Source: Mesodorylaimus sp. YZB2_4
Taxonomy: Eukaryota > Nematoda > Enoplea > Dorylaimida > Dorylaimidae
DNA length: 64,000 nucleotides
Direction of reading: 5' to 3'
Assembly: GCA_030248295.1 (NCBI GenBank)
Contig: JASANH010001438.1
Span: 124,001 to 188,000 of the forward strand
Part shown: in pieces, positions 32,290-43,610 of the stretch
How the letters are laid out: the number at the start of each line of letters is the position of its first letter
How positions within the stretch are numbered: position 1 is the stretch's first letter
The notes under the pieces: model-generated
Told to the model about the DNA's origin: nothing
The model's input: only the letters and a program-made list of their open reading frames with translations
The model's database searches: none
Made by a program: the position numbers and the translations under genes

Positions 32290-32720
32290 AGCAAGTAGAT
32301 TCAATTCTTTTTCCAAAAATTGTTTAAACTCGGTTAGCAAGAGCGTAGGTTTTAGTTTCTGACGGTGAATTAAATGCCGAATTTGTGTTCAAAATTTCTT
32401 TTTCTGTAAGTTTTAGTTATTGGTCTAAATATTGAAAATGTGGTCGAAATTTTCTGATATGTTGGCCGTAGTTCCTCTGTTGCTCTACTGTAGACTTAGC
32501 ATAACCTATGATTGGGGCGCATAGTTTGATTCCTGCCTAGTCCCAATGTTCCTTTTCTGGGTTATACTGTACACACACGGGCACTTCGCACTCGCGGATA
32601 CGAGACACTCGCTGAATCGGGACACAATCTACAGTACACTGCAGAAGTTCCCGCACAGTGTTATCAGGAGGTCTCCTGTTAAATAAGTAGCGTACACTCC
32701 CTCCAGAAATGCTTCCCCAA
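32290..32720. other. 3' flank of the BiP-like gene
   Basis: Contains the probable 3' UTR. No other gene recognised. Confidence 0.45.
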
Positions 32721-33350
32721 CCGCCCTATCGCTTGCATGCAGTGGACAGTCCCGAGCAGGTCTTTGCAGCCATGGGTGTATCTCGCAGATAATGTCGGAT
32801 CTGAGGGCGGAAAACAAAGTGACCCAATCAATGAGGATCTTGGCGAAAAATCGAGGCTCGCAGTTCGGACAGAGAGAAGGAAACTTACAATTCCAAATCC
32901 GCATTCCTTGGGAAGTGGCTGGACTAGTCCCGGGTTCGATCCCTGGTGATGGAGGTCGGTTTGCGAGCCATAAACCCTCGCTGACCTGGGTGACTTACCG
33001 GGTGCTCCGAGTGGAGAGACGGCAGCCAAACGAGGAGACAGTCTCGGCTACAGCCATCGCCATCTTCCATCGTTCACTGCTCTATACTGTAGTATTGTAT
33101 GTGCAACAGACTGAATGGCCCTACATTGGAGAAGGTACCGCGGGGAGCGGATGGACTCAAACGACCTTTCAGGCAGGCAACCTAGTCGTAGGTGCCTGAG
33201 ACATCAACCCGACGGGTTTCAGCCTCGCCTGGAGGAGCGTATCGACTGGCCAACGAAGGCAAGTAAATACGCTGCTCCGCGTATAAGGCAAGTCGTATTC
33301 TGCAAGTCAAGGCACCCAGATACACTACCTTCTCCACAGGCCAAACACAC
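32721..33350. repeat. Composite repeat: tRNA-like SINE piece plus family 2 copy C
   Basis: The first part carries gggttcgatccctgg at 32932-32946, an excellent tRNA B box, with ctggactagtccc just before it. No A box at proper spacing was identified with certainty and no tRNA cloverleaf forms, so this is SINE-like rather than a tRNA gene. From 33117 the sequence matches family 2 copies at 11.3 and 27.6 kb (tggccctacattggagaag, gcctcgcctggagg, ccaacgaaggcaa, accttctccacagg). Confidence 0.6.
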
Positions 33351-34434
33351 CCACTACACCAGGAGGCAACAGACGAATCGTACTAGAGCGTACCTAGCTC
33401 CTTATTTTTCATCCTGTCGATATGGCCAGATTAAATGGGTTTTGACCGAAGGCCGGGTTCTTTGGCCACCAGTCGCGTACTAAAAGTGAGATTTACACGC
33501 TGGGCTACGAGCATGAAACCCTAACCCCGTTTAACCCCTCACCCTCTACAATTACCCGAATCCTAATCAATGATCGTTACAGCCAGGCCCATTACTCGCA
33601 CATGCTCAGCACGTACGTTCTGCCCAAATTGGCATTCGTTATGCATACGAGTTTGGTCAAAATCGATCATCCTGGAATAGGTACAAGGCCGGAGTAAGCC
33701 TCGGCTCTTTGAGAACCCCGCGAGCCGACATGAATCAACAATCCGAGAAGGCGTCTGTGGCTACCAGCTTTTTGCCAACTGCAGCATAGTCGAAAAGGGC
33801 ATTGGATTTTGTGCCGTCGGACTTTTCTGGCACCAGGTCTTTGCATGTTGCTCAGCGGCCGAGGTTCTAGAATTTTCTCAGGATGGGTGTACGTGACCGT
33901 GTTAACAGGCTTACAGTAGGCATCGAATGGTCACTGTTTGAATATCAGAGCTAAGTCTTGCAGGTATGCTGGTACAGGGTGTCTTAGTTCTTTATCGCTT
34001 CCTTCTTGCTAGAACTTTTCTTCTGAGTGGCATCCTCCTTCCCAATAAGGAGGTCGAGCTGCCATAACCATAACTTTCTCTTCCAATTTTTCAATATCTC
34101 AATATGTCACTCACAGAGGGCGCATCTTCACCGGACATATAAACCTGTCATGGCACAATCCTTTTGCCAAGTCTCACGAGAGCAGTGGGGCAGAAGGAAG
34201 AAAATAAGACGATTACACCAGTATCTGGGTCCAACATAGAAGAATCCCCGATGGGCCCAACATTGAAGTATGCATTTGCTAACAACGAAGGGCTAAAAGA
34301 GACTCGACCCCGTAAGCCTGCTCACCATTACTCAAGAAAAAGGTGGCAAATAAATCTCAACCGAATACGATGGAATCCTTTCATAATATTCGCTACCTTC
34401 TCAGGTCTTGCCTGGCTTCTAGCATTATTCCGCC
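33351..34434. other. Intergenic, upstream of the stomatin first exons
   Basis: No convincing exon seen. A frame at 34164-34541 overlaps stomatin first exon A in another frame and has no donor of matching phase. Confidence 0.4.
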
Positions 34435-34642
34435 ATGTCCAAAGAAAGTTCACTTCCGTTAATTTACGTTGGTCCAGAAGAAGAAGTGGAAAGAATGAAA
34501 AGCCATTCATCAACAACCCTAGCACCTCCACTCCGATCTAGTCCGACTGGTAGAGGATTGGCTTTACCTCGCCATCCGCCCACCTATTACCGATATTCTG
34601 TAGTTGCGATCAAGCCCCCAAAGCCGATATCGCCTCTGGCGA
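34435..34642 (+). CDS. STOM: Stomatin alternative first exon A (69 codons)
   Basis: ATG at 34435, open through to GCG A followed by the donor GTAAGT. It ends one base into a codon, exactly the phase accepted by common exon 2 at 40290, giving the junction SPLA-T-DVSGEI. The peptide is Pro/Ser-rich (MSKESSLPLIYVGPEEEVER ... PPTYYRY). It would replace the short cytosolic N-terminus of stomatin and give a 351-residue protein. Confidence 0.65.
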
Positions 34643-34891
34643 GTAAGTGATTTGTTAGCCATTAGTCGTGTGGGGAACACGTGTCTCTAGTAGCAATTTA
34701 TACAGTCAGTTACACTAAACTTGCTGACTCAATGTCACAAGAATGGTTGCACGTGGTTGCGCAATCCAATCCAGCCCTTGATAGCTCCATGATTCACTTT
34801 CCAAATCGTCTTACGGAACCTCTGATCCACTATTGACGTAGGCTGCTGCTATTATTCACCTCCTTATTGCACAACACCCGTATTCGACAAC

Positions 34892-34931
34892 ATGCAAATA
34901 AAACCTCCCTCCGCCTCGCGTGCTGACGCAG
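34892..34931 (+). CDS. STOM: Stomatin alternative first exon B (13 codons)
   Basis: ATG at 34892 encodes MQIKPPSASRADA and runs into a consensus donor (GCAG|GTATGT) in phase 1, compatible with exon 2. Short, so weaker than the longer first exons. It would give a 295-residue stomatin, the usual length of the family. Confidence 0.5.
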
Positions 34932-35663
34932 GTATGTGCCTCCCTGCGTAGACGCAAACATGCCCGTATTAGTCCAACCTGCTTTATCGATCAGCGATGT
35001 TTACAAAAGCCGGTTTTTGGCACATAATGACCAATGGTGGCTCGACCAGTTTTGTATTCGTATCTTATCAACTAGCTTATTCATCTAGCGCTCACGCGAC
35101 TGCGGCACATGCTTCGAGTACTAAGCGAAGTTTCAAAAGTTGTCTGCGCAAAAAGGTGTTTATTACTCAATGCATAACTAGGAAGGCTGAAGTTGTGCGT
35201 TTGTCGAATGCTTCCTCTTTCTATGGAAATGTTGACTAGGTTCATGTTTGCTGTAGGTTTACGTAGATATTAGTCGTTTGATGGAGGCTGTGGCTGGAGA
35301 GTAGGCTAGCTAACATCTATACGCTTCGTATCCTTACCTAAATTGACCCGTTTTCTCGCCTTTGGGTACTCGACTCGAGCAATCCATCTTCCCGAAGGAA
35401 AGATTTTCTCGCGTTTAAAAAGACGGGTCATGGATTGGATGAGTCGTTTTTCATCTGGCCAACATGAGTTCGATTAAAATCTTTGCCAAGGGTTTATGTT
35501 CGACCATTTTCGATTTCCTTTGATTACTTGCCTAAATACGTCTTCTCAACACGTCAAAGATATGCGGACAGCCTGACTCTGAACCATTTTTCGCCTGGCC
35601 TTTTTCGAGAGTGTTTTCTTAAATTTTCGTTTTTCAGTCCAGTTTCGTTCATGCCGAGTTGAC

Positions 35664-35829
35664 ATGTACCAAAGTGAGGGAAAACAAAAAAGTAGTAGCC
35701 CCAGATCACCAACTTCAGCTAAGAAAAATCGTTGGAAAAGTATTTATGTTCATTATGGTCAGAAAACAGCCAGCAGACGTCGTGCCAGTCTTGCTATGCT
35801 TGGAGTTACCACTTCGCCACCCATCGGAG
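35664..35829 (+). CDS. STOM: Stomatin alternative first exon C (55 codons)
   Basis: ATG at 35664, basic Ser-rich peptide (MYQSEGKQKSSSPRSPTSAK ... TTSPPIG) ending at GGAG|GTAGGA in phase 1. Its last residues (PIG) and last codon context (GGAG|GT) resemble those of first exons D and F, which suggests these exons arose by duplication. Product 337 residues. Confidence 0.65.
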
Positions 35830-36397
35830 GTAGGATTAGATTACAGACGTGACTGAGGGCTTATGAGCAGTTGTGTACCTGCCTCATATGGTATGCTTTC
35901 ATATCGTGCGATTGTGTTGGACAATGGGAGGCCAGGTGAGACTGCCTGTAATGTAGATTTCTCGTCTTTTATACAGTCAGGCCCGAAATTCATAAAGACT
36001 ATCCTCCCAGGATATCACTTACGATAGTTGCACTCTGATGATTGATCGTGCAATCACCTAAGAATCGATAAGCTAGTGTTCAAATTGTTGTCTCCTAGGA
36101 TGCGAAATGAGAAGCAGAAAAACTCGTTCCAAATTGAGGATAGGTCTGACTGGCATATATGATGGACGATGTGCCGGTGTAGCGTCCCTTATCTGCCTAT
36201 GACTGCTCTGTCACTCATGATCGAGCGGTCAGTAAGATTGTGGTGGTCCTCCCGTGTCCCGGTTTTAGCTTAGGGTTGTTGCCGTAGTCATTGCATGTAT
36301 ATAGTGAGTATGTGTGCTAGCTTTTGTTAGCCTTGCATGTTTGCTTTGGTTTCAGTTTTGAACTGTTTTCGATTGGTGTGGTGCGTGTGGAAGAAGC

Positions 36398-36482
36398 ATG
36401 AAGAACGGTGCCAATGCCAATGCCAACGCCCCGTCGACTTCGTCCCGGCTCCGAAGTGATATTCCGGTTGGGATTATCGGAG
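36398..36482 (+). CDS. STOM: Stomatin alternative first exon D (28 codons)
   Basis: ATG at 36398, peptide MKNGANANANAPSTSSRLRS then DIPVGIIG, ending at ATCGGAG|GTAGTG in phase 1. The end IIG is shared with first exon F (PRIIG). Product 310 residues. Confidence 0.65.
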
Positions 36483-37561
36483 GTAGTGTTATGATTTATT
36501 GTAGGCCGCACGGATTGATTTAGTGTCTTATCCAAGCGCGCATTCAGAATAGACATGGACTGATGAGTTGGCTCGGCGAGGGTGGTGGCTGGTAGGGAGC
36601 GTATTCGGAGGCGTCTTGACCCGGTCTATATTGGCAATTTCGTTTGGTCCACTACCTTCTCGCTTGGAGGAATTGACGTGTTTGGTCTCGCTAGGCATAA
36701 AATATTCTTCGCTTGTCTCTAGGCCTCGATCGTGTCCAATTAAGCCGCGTAACCATGCGTTGTGCGACGAGCCGAACGGGTCTATTGTACATAGCTAAGG
36801 GCGCGCATGTGTAGATGTTTGCCGGAGCGACACTTGTCCGGGTTATTGCGTCAAGTAGGCTAAAGATTTTCCTCTCAACTATCGATATTGGCGTGTGCAC
36901 CTTGTTGCGATGGACAACGGTGTGCATAAGCCCACTGGCTGGCCTCTACCTAGGCCGTACATGAGAATAGAGGAAATGGCATAGTCGTAGCATGGTTACG
37001 ACCGCTTGCTTCTCCATTTGCCGCCCGTCGCCCATCGGAAGCTGTTTCTGTCTAGGCCAAGCTAAGACTGGAGAAAACGCTCCTCATTCCCATGCACTCG
37101 TCTCGGCCTCCACTTTCTGCTCTTCTCAAAACGCCCATCTGCGCCCTGGACGTTCATGGGACAGGATGGGTTCAATAGGTTGTGTTTATATTGCCTCCCA
37201 CCGTGCATAATGCCCCCATAGCTTGACTAGAGCATCGTCTTCTCCTCATTGACTTTTACGCACGCCGTTTAGCTTGAATCGCCCCTGAGCGTGCCCGGAA
37301 TCTTCATTCTAGTACCTGCTTACCATCCCTCTACCGGTTATCTATTCTTTCTCTCGCACGGCGAAAAAATGTGTACAGGAAGCCAGTCGAGCCATCAACC
37401 ACCCGCATGTGGTGAGATGAAGCCAGGTAGCTAGCTGGCTACGAATGTAGCACTTTTATTTCTTACCGCATTTGCTCACCTGTTCTCGATCTCGAAGGCT
37501 TCCCGCAATTAATTTTGATCTCCGAATTGGACATCTGACAAAGCAAAGCGCGACTAGCGTT

Positions 37562-37703
37562 ATGAGTGCAACTCCGAAACGCGCTCCGTCGGCGGCGAGT
37601 GCTTCGCAGCCGCCAGCTTTTGGTACGTCGTCTGGATACGGCAATGGAGAACGCTTGCCTCCTCACAGTCTCCATGCACGTCCGACCAGCGACGATTCAC
37701 GTC
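37562..37703 (+). CDS. STOM: Stomatin alternative first exon E (47 or 20 codons)
   Basis: ATG at 37562, peptide MSATPKRAPSAASASQPPAF and onward, with two donors both in phase 1: GTACGT after base 37622 (20 codons) and GTAAGT after 37703 (47 codons). The second is the stronger consensus. Either splices in frame to exon 2, giving 302 or 329 residues. Confidence 0.65.
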
Positions 37704-40106
37704 GTAAGTAGCCATTCAGGTTAATTACATGCCACTAACGATAAGCACCATCTGCCCCGGATATCACTCCATCACTTGCGCACGTGTACGTTTTGGGATG
37801 TATGTGATGAAGGGCTGTGGAGTTTGCCACCTTTCGAGTTTCCAGTCTTGGCATCGTTCTTTTTTGTTTGAACACCTTTCAGTCCTCTCTTTCCTGTTTG
37901 ACATTTCCCCAAGTTCCGTCGTGCGTACCTGACAGCGGGCAGTTCTCCAATTGACGCAGGCAGGTACCAGGTACCTGCTTATCTCTTCGTGTTCGCGGCT
38001 GTTTATTCATCTTTGCCCGCTCCGGGTTGTTTCCGTTCAATGCTTACGATCTTGGGCGAAAGGCAAAATTTAGGGCGCAGCGAAAGTCACATGGTAATCT
38101 GAACCTGCTTAAAACTAGCCGGGGGCGTCCATTACGCGTCTAGGCTTTTGGGCACCAAAGAGGCTTTCAAAGGAAATGAAGATTTGTTATGTTTTACAAC
38201 ATCGTTCCGAGCCGGTCGTTAAAAATACATTTGCCGAGATATACTGTAATTCGATATCTCTCATCTCTTTAATTAACTCGTAAAAAAGAAAAAAATAAGA
38301 CTACAGTGCAAACAAATTTATGATAACAAAAATGTCTTTTTATTTTCTCTGAATAGTGTCTGCTAGCAATAGTTGCAATCGGTTATTAGTCTCGTCTTAC
38401 CTTGGCATCGCGAGTTCAGTTTATGTCTTCGTTATTATGTGTAGTTTATCCCAGAGGGACAATGGGCCAATGAAAAATAGGTACCCAATCGAGTAATGGT
38501 TTTTATATCGTACTTTGTAGGTCTGCATGGTGGTGCCACTTGGCAACAAGGTCCTTTTGGTTCTCTTTTTTCGATAACGGCAACGAGCTGATGATGGCGA
38601 GAAAGATAAATGCTAGCATAGAATTCTTGTTGCCAGCTTATGATACAGTGCATATCAGAAGCGTGTCCTCGGACTTATCTGCCTGGAAGTAGTTTAGTGG
38701 TAATAGATATGGTGGGCATGGCACACATAGGGATTGACAGCAACAATAGGTTCGTCTCGTGTTACTAGGCTGAAATAGAAAAAAATGCACCAACTTGAGC
38801 TAAGCACATTTCAAAATTGAATTTTCTCAACTAACAAGTTTTTACACAGCCCTGTCTTTCGGGACCGAATTGAGCGATCGTTTTTCACAGGAATACATTT
38901 TTTCTGGTGCGGCATTCTACATGAATGTTATTTGAGCCGCCTGCGGTCAGTCAAGTGTTTTGGTGCAGTTTACTTCTCGTTTTTGGCCTTCCTTCTTCTC
39001 TTCCTGTCCCACGATCAGTTAGGATGGGGCTCTCTAGAAAAGATGTAGCTTTCGATGAAAGTTGAATTGGCAGTAAGGCGGGGGTATCTATACCATTTTG
39101 GATAAATATCTTTTTCCGATCAAAGCACAAGCAATTGGTCCATTTCTTCTGGTCAGCTCTTGTGTTTAGCTTCCCTGTCAAGAATCTAAACTCCAATTCG
39201 CAGTCAGTTCTCCGCCTCTGGGGCGTGAGCGTTAGTGAGACGGTTGCTATTGGTTTCGAGTTCGCTTGACTGGCGCTTACCAGTTCACGTGGTGAGCGTT
39301 CTTCAGTTAAATTTAGGAAACGATTTCTTATCGTCACTGCCATTTACGGTCTTGCTTATTGCGTGCATAAGTATGGCGCTTCACCTTCTCCCCGTCGCTT
39401 TCTATTAAGGACGCCAAGCGGGCTTAGGAATTACTGGCAATGGGCGGCTTCCGTTGGCCAGCTCGCCTATAATCATGCGTATGGTTTGTTGGTGCGCCCC
39501 GCCGATCCGCTGGCCTCGCTCTATCTCGTTAGACCAGTGAACTCGGTCCGTCGGCGGTTACTGAACCTTTTAGGGCACCGCTTGCTGGTTCAGTGCCATG
39601 TCCGTACTCACGTAGATCGATGGCGTTTGGTGTCGTTAACCCGACCAGTCGGAACACACGTGCTAATGACGAGTCCATTTGGTATCCCAATCTGTGCAGC
39701 CGACATCGACCCGCCATCTGTTTCCGAAGCCGTTTAGCAACGGAAGGCGGATTTTCCTAAAATCGAGCCGACTTGTACACATTTCTTGACGTTCCAAGAG
39801 TCTTTGATGACTCCCGATGGTAACGGCATAATACAAGTGGGCCCGGTTACAGCCATGAAGCCGAACTGATTTGCGAGCCGCATTGACTCCAGACGAAAAA
39901 ACATCAGCTTCCAAATTGATTGCGTGAACCCAAGCGAAGCTGAATAATTTAGTTTTCAATCTTTTTTCAATGCCTCTCTTTTCTTGTCTTTTCTACCCTA
40001 CTCGTCAGCCGCCAATGTAGTTCGAAGACTGCAGCTAGTACCTGACCCCCACTGCACACTGGAATCGGCTAAGACCAAGGTGCGCATAAACTCAACCTGT
40101 GTCGTC

Positions 40107-40140
40107 ATGGAACCCGACAAACGTCCACGAATTATCGGTG
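40107..40140 (+). CDS. STOM: Stomatin first exon F (11 codons, nearest to exon 2)
   Basis: ATG at 40107, MEPDKRPRIIG, donor GTAAAT in phase 1. The intron to exon 2 is 149 bases. It gives the shortest product (293 residues), close to the length of human stomatin (288), so it may be the default start. Confidence 0.65.
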
Positions 40141-40289
40141 GTAAATGAAATGTGCATGAGCCGCACTTTCTTTTTTTAGAGGCGCAGGAAATTTTCTTCC
40201 GTTTCTTTGTGCTTGGAATATATTGCACATAGGAGCACTAAGGCACCACCCAGCTTGATTCTCAACATGCTAACAATCTTCTGTTCTAG

Positions 40290-42369
40290 CCGACGTGTCG
40301 GGAGAAATCGATTGCTGTGGCTGGATCTTGACCATACTGTCTTACATCGTGATCGCTCTGACGTTGCCATTTTCGCTGTGTTTTTGTCTGAAGGTAATTT
40401 TTATAAACTTTAGTCTCCCTTATTTTCATTAGCCTCCTATTGCCTTCCTATGTTTCGTCCAGGTTGTGCAAGAGTACGAACGAGCCGTTATATTTCGCTT
40501 GGGTCGTTTACTACCTGGCGGCGCACGCGGTCCTGGTGAGTAATCGATTACAGTATACTTTTGTTGATGAGTTTTTCTTATCGCCAGACGTCAGTAGCGC
40601 CCGAGCCCTCGAGCTCATTTCTAAATTGCAACTGGTTAGTTATTTAGATTAGCTGAAAAGCCAGAAGTCCTTTCAGAGACAAACACTGACTCACAGATAT
40701 GAGCTTTTCTTTTGATAAATTTAATGACAGTTTTCCATAAACTCGTACACCAACTGACATTTCGCACTGAGACTAAACATAGCCATCGTTCTTGGATTCG
40801 TTGAACATTAAACACTTGCTTAGGATGGATTTAAATAACGACTTTGGCATCGAGGGTGAAATGGCATTTGGGTGAAGCTTGTTCATTAATCTTTCTGGCT
40901 CAGGAAACAGACTGTGCGTCCATAGAAGAGTTCTTGTAAGCCAACTTAATCGTGTCAGAGATACGGAATAGAACAGTTTCAGCATTTCGAAAGTGTTTAT
41001 GAACCTTAGAAGAGTTTTTTCATGCAACCAGCGATAAAAGCACAGAAACTTGTCTTTTTTAGCTATGCTGACTTTTTGGCCAGCTAGGCTACGCTTTAGG
41101 TAAAGCAACAGGGAATCTGACTTTGGTGCCAATGTAATACCCACACCCATTTCCAGCAGTCTAAGGCCAGAAAAGTGTTCTTGTGCCCGCTTATAACCAA
41201 AGCGGAGAGCGAGAAAGGAGGTTTAATCCAAGAAAATAAGCTTGAGTTTCTATTTAGGTATCTTTTTCATTATCCCATGTATCGACACGTATCGCAAGGT
41301 CGACCTTCGTGTGGTCTCGTTCGATGTGCCGCCTCAGGAGGTAGAGTAAAAATTGTCGTATTTTTTTATAGTGGTGTCTACTTTAGACCAGAAAGAGGCG
41401 ACTGAGCAGACTACCTGCCGTCGTACTCTCCAGCTCTTTCTTGATGACTGGTGCCTAATTGTTTCTTGTTTCAGATTTTATCAAAAGACTCTGTGACTGT
41501 AGCCGTGGATGCTGTAGTCTATTTCCGTATCTCCAATGCCACTGTGTCAGTGACCAATGTGGAGGATGCGGCGCGCAGCACGAAACTGCTTGCCCAGACG
41601 ACCTTGCGTAACATCTTGGGAACAAAGACATTGGCTGAGATGTTATCCGATCGCGAGGCCATTTCTCACCAGATGCAGGTATGTATATTCCCGCAATGCA
41701 GCTTGGGGCAAGGGAGTTAATCAAAGTCATTTTAGAGCACATTGGACGAAGCCACGGACCCATGGGGCGTTAAGGTGGAACGTGTGGAAGTGAAAGACGT
41801 CCGCTTGCCAGTACAACTTCAAAGAGCAATGGCTGCTGAAGCTGAGGCTGCGAGAGAGGCTAGAGCCAAGGTGAGCGAGCTACGTGTGGGTTGTCTGGCT
41901 CTGAGAAGAGTTGTGTTGATAACAGCTGAATGTGACTAGCTCTTTGCACCAGCCTCTGCATCGACTGCAGGGTTTCTTTGTCCTTAAACAATGACGCAAC
42001 TCACGCGGGCTATTTATTCTCTTCCATTTGCAGGTAATCGCTGCCGAAGGAGAACAAAAGGCAAGCCGTGCACTGAAAGAAGCAGCTGAAGTGATCGCCG
42101 AGTCGCCAGCTGCGCTACAGTTACGTTATTTGCAAACTCTGAACACCATATCAGCCGAGAAAAACTCTACCATCATTTTTCCGTTGCCAATTGATCTATT
42201 GAATACGTTCTTGAATCGTGGTAGCGGACACAGTAGCAGCGAGAGTTCGGGCTCGCGTTATCACTCTGGCTCCAAATCGTAAGTAAGTATTTGTTAGTGA
42301 TACTGATAACACATCGTGCATGCTTTCTTTTCCTTCAGACGTAGAACCGATTTGGTCCACGTTGAATAG
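40290..42369 (+). CDS. STOM: Stomatin, common exons 2-7 (and optional exon 8)
   Basis: Integral inner-leaflet protein that forms a membrane hairpin and an SPFH (prohibitin-type) domain, oligomerises in cholesterol-rich membrane and modulates ion channels. Exons: 40290-40393, 40463-40535, 41258-41340, 41475-41678, 41736-41870, 42034-42282. Exon 2 encodes [20 protein letters not shown] and LPFSLCFC: the paired Cys correspond to the palmitoylated Cys30 and the Pro to the hairpin proline of human stomatin. The SPFH domain is highly conserved ([73 protein letters not shown]). The tail after [11 protein letters not shown] is Ser-rich. A strong donor (GTAAGT) overlaps the stop at 42280-42282. Splicing from 42278 to 42339 would replace the end by [10 protein letters not shown] with a stop at 42367-42369. 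Exon 2 has no ATG in frame at its start, so a first exon is required. Confidence 0.95.
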
Positions 42370-43610
42370 GATCTAGCCTGTTCACTCGAGTAATATTGCA
42401 AGTCGGATGATTTGTGAAATGTAAATTCACTTGCCTTATAAGGCCATCGAAGAAGGAAGGGCTGTATTCACTGTTATGTTGTAAGTATTCTACTTATGTA
42501 TGGTATCCTGGTGGCGTGCTATGACAGGGCTGACAAAAGTCCTTGGTTCGGATCATATACTTTTTAAATTCCCTATGGTCATTACTATTTTTATCATTTT
42601 ATTTTATGTACCATATATGGTAAGAAGGGCGTACACTCGGTGTTACTCTTATTGGTGACTCGTAACAGGTTTTTCTTTGCATCATATTCTCGTAGCGATT
42701 CTTCTGGTAGGCATGTCTTGAGGAATGAAACTGTGGATGGTTGAGGATGGCTGGTAGGTGAGAGATATATGATGGGTAATATTTAGTGGATGGTGGAAAT
42801 ATGTCTTGCACCCTTTGGGGTCTTCGATGTGACAAAAAGTGTCCCATAAAATGCTGTTACCTACCTTTGTTTTAACAAAAAAGGGCCACAAAACTTGTGT
42901 TCATGGTCATGTCTGAAAACGCCACATATGCACCCTCGATGGGGAAGGGACACATATATATGAATTTATTTGCCAAGCTCGGTCGAACATTCGCAAGTAT
43001 AAATGCCTACCGAATATGGCAGGGGTCTGACGACCAGGTTATAAGCCAGATTTGGACTCGATTATGCATAGAACCACGTACTCGTATAATATTTGTGACT
43101 GGCTGGTCCAAGTAGCTGCCATTTGTCTAGCATACTGGCACTGTAGGGTCCTGGGCACAACTCGTGTTCAGCGGGAGCTCACATGATAATTCAAAAGAAG
43201 CAAATCGATCAACGCGGGTTGTCGAGCAGCAAGTTTACGGCCTTCAATATCCAACAGCCAACGCTCATTTCTCTCTTATCCTGCTTGATATCTCCCTCTA
43301 GCAATCTCTCATCTAACATTTCTCTTGTCCATGTGACTTTCTGACCTGCCCTATCTTTTTCTCCCTCTTTACAAAAGAACTGCTAGGCACGGTTCGGTCT
43401 AAAAAATCCTAGTTGCAGTAATTTCAGTCTTTTTTCACTGCTTTCACTGCCAGTCACCTCACCAATCCAATCTATACAATCATGTATTAGTTTTTCAAAG
43501 ATGAAGCACTTATCAAAAGAATATTACCAAAAACCAAATTGGTTATCCGAAAAAGGAAAATGCAGACCCTGCTTGGACTCGAGGAGCAAACATTTTGTGA
43601 TAAAACACCT
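42370..43610. other. Intergenic between convergent stomatin and zinc transporter genes
   Basis: The two genes converge here, so this holds their 3' ends. No other gene recognised. Confidence 0.45.

Noticed and set aside
32920..32960. Possible tRNA gene around a perfect B box
   Set aside because: No acceptor stem or anticodon arm can be paired and the A box is not at tRNA spacing; a SINE origin fits better.
34164..34541. 125-codon plus-strand frame near the stomatin first exons
   Set aside because: Its possible donor is in phase 2 and does not fit exon 2; it overlaps first exon A, which does fit.
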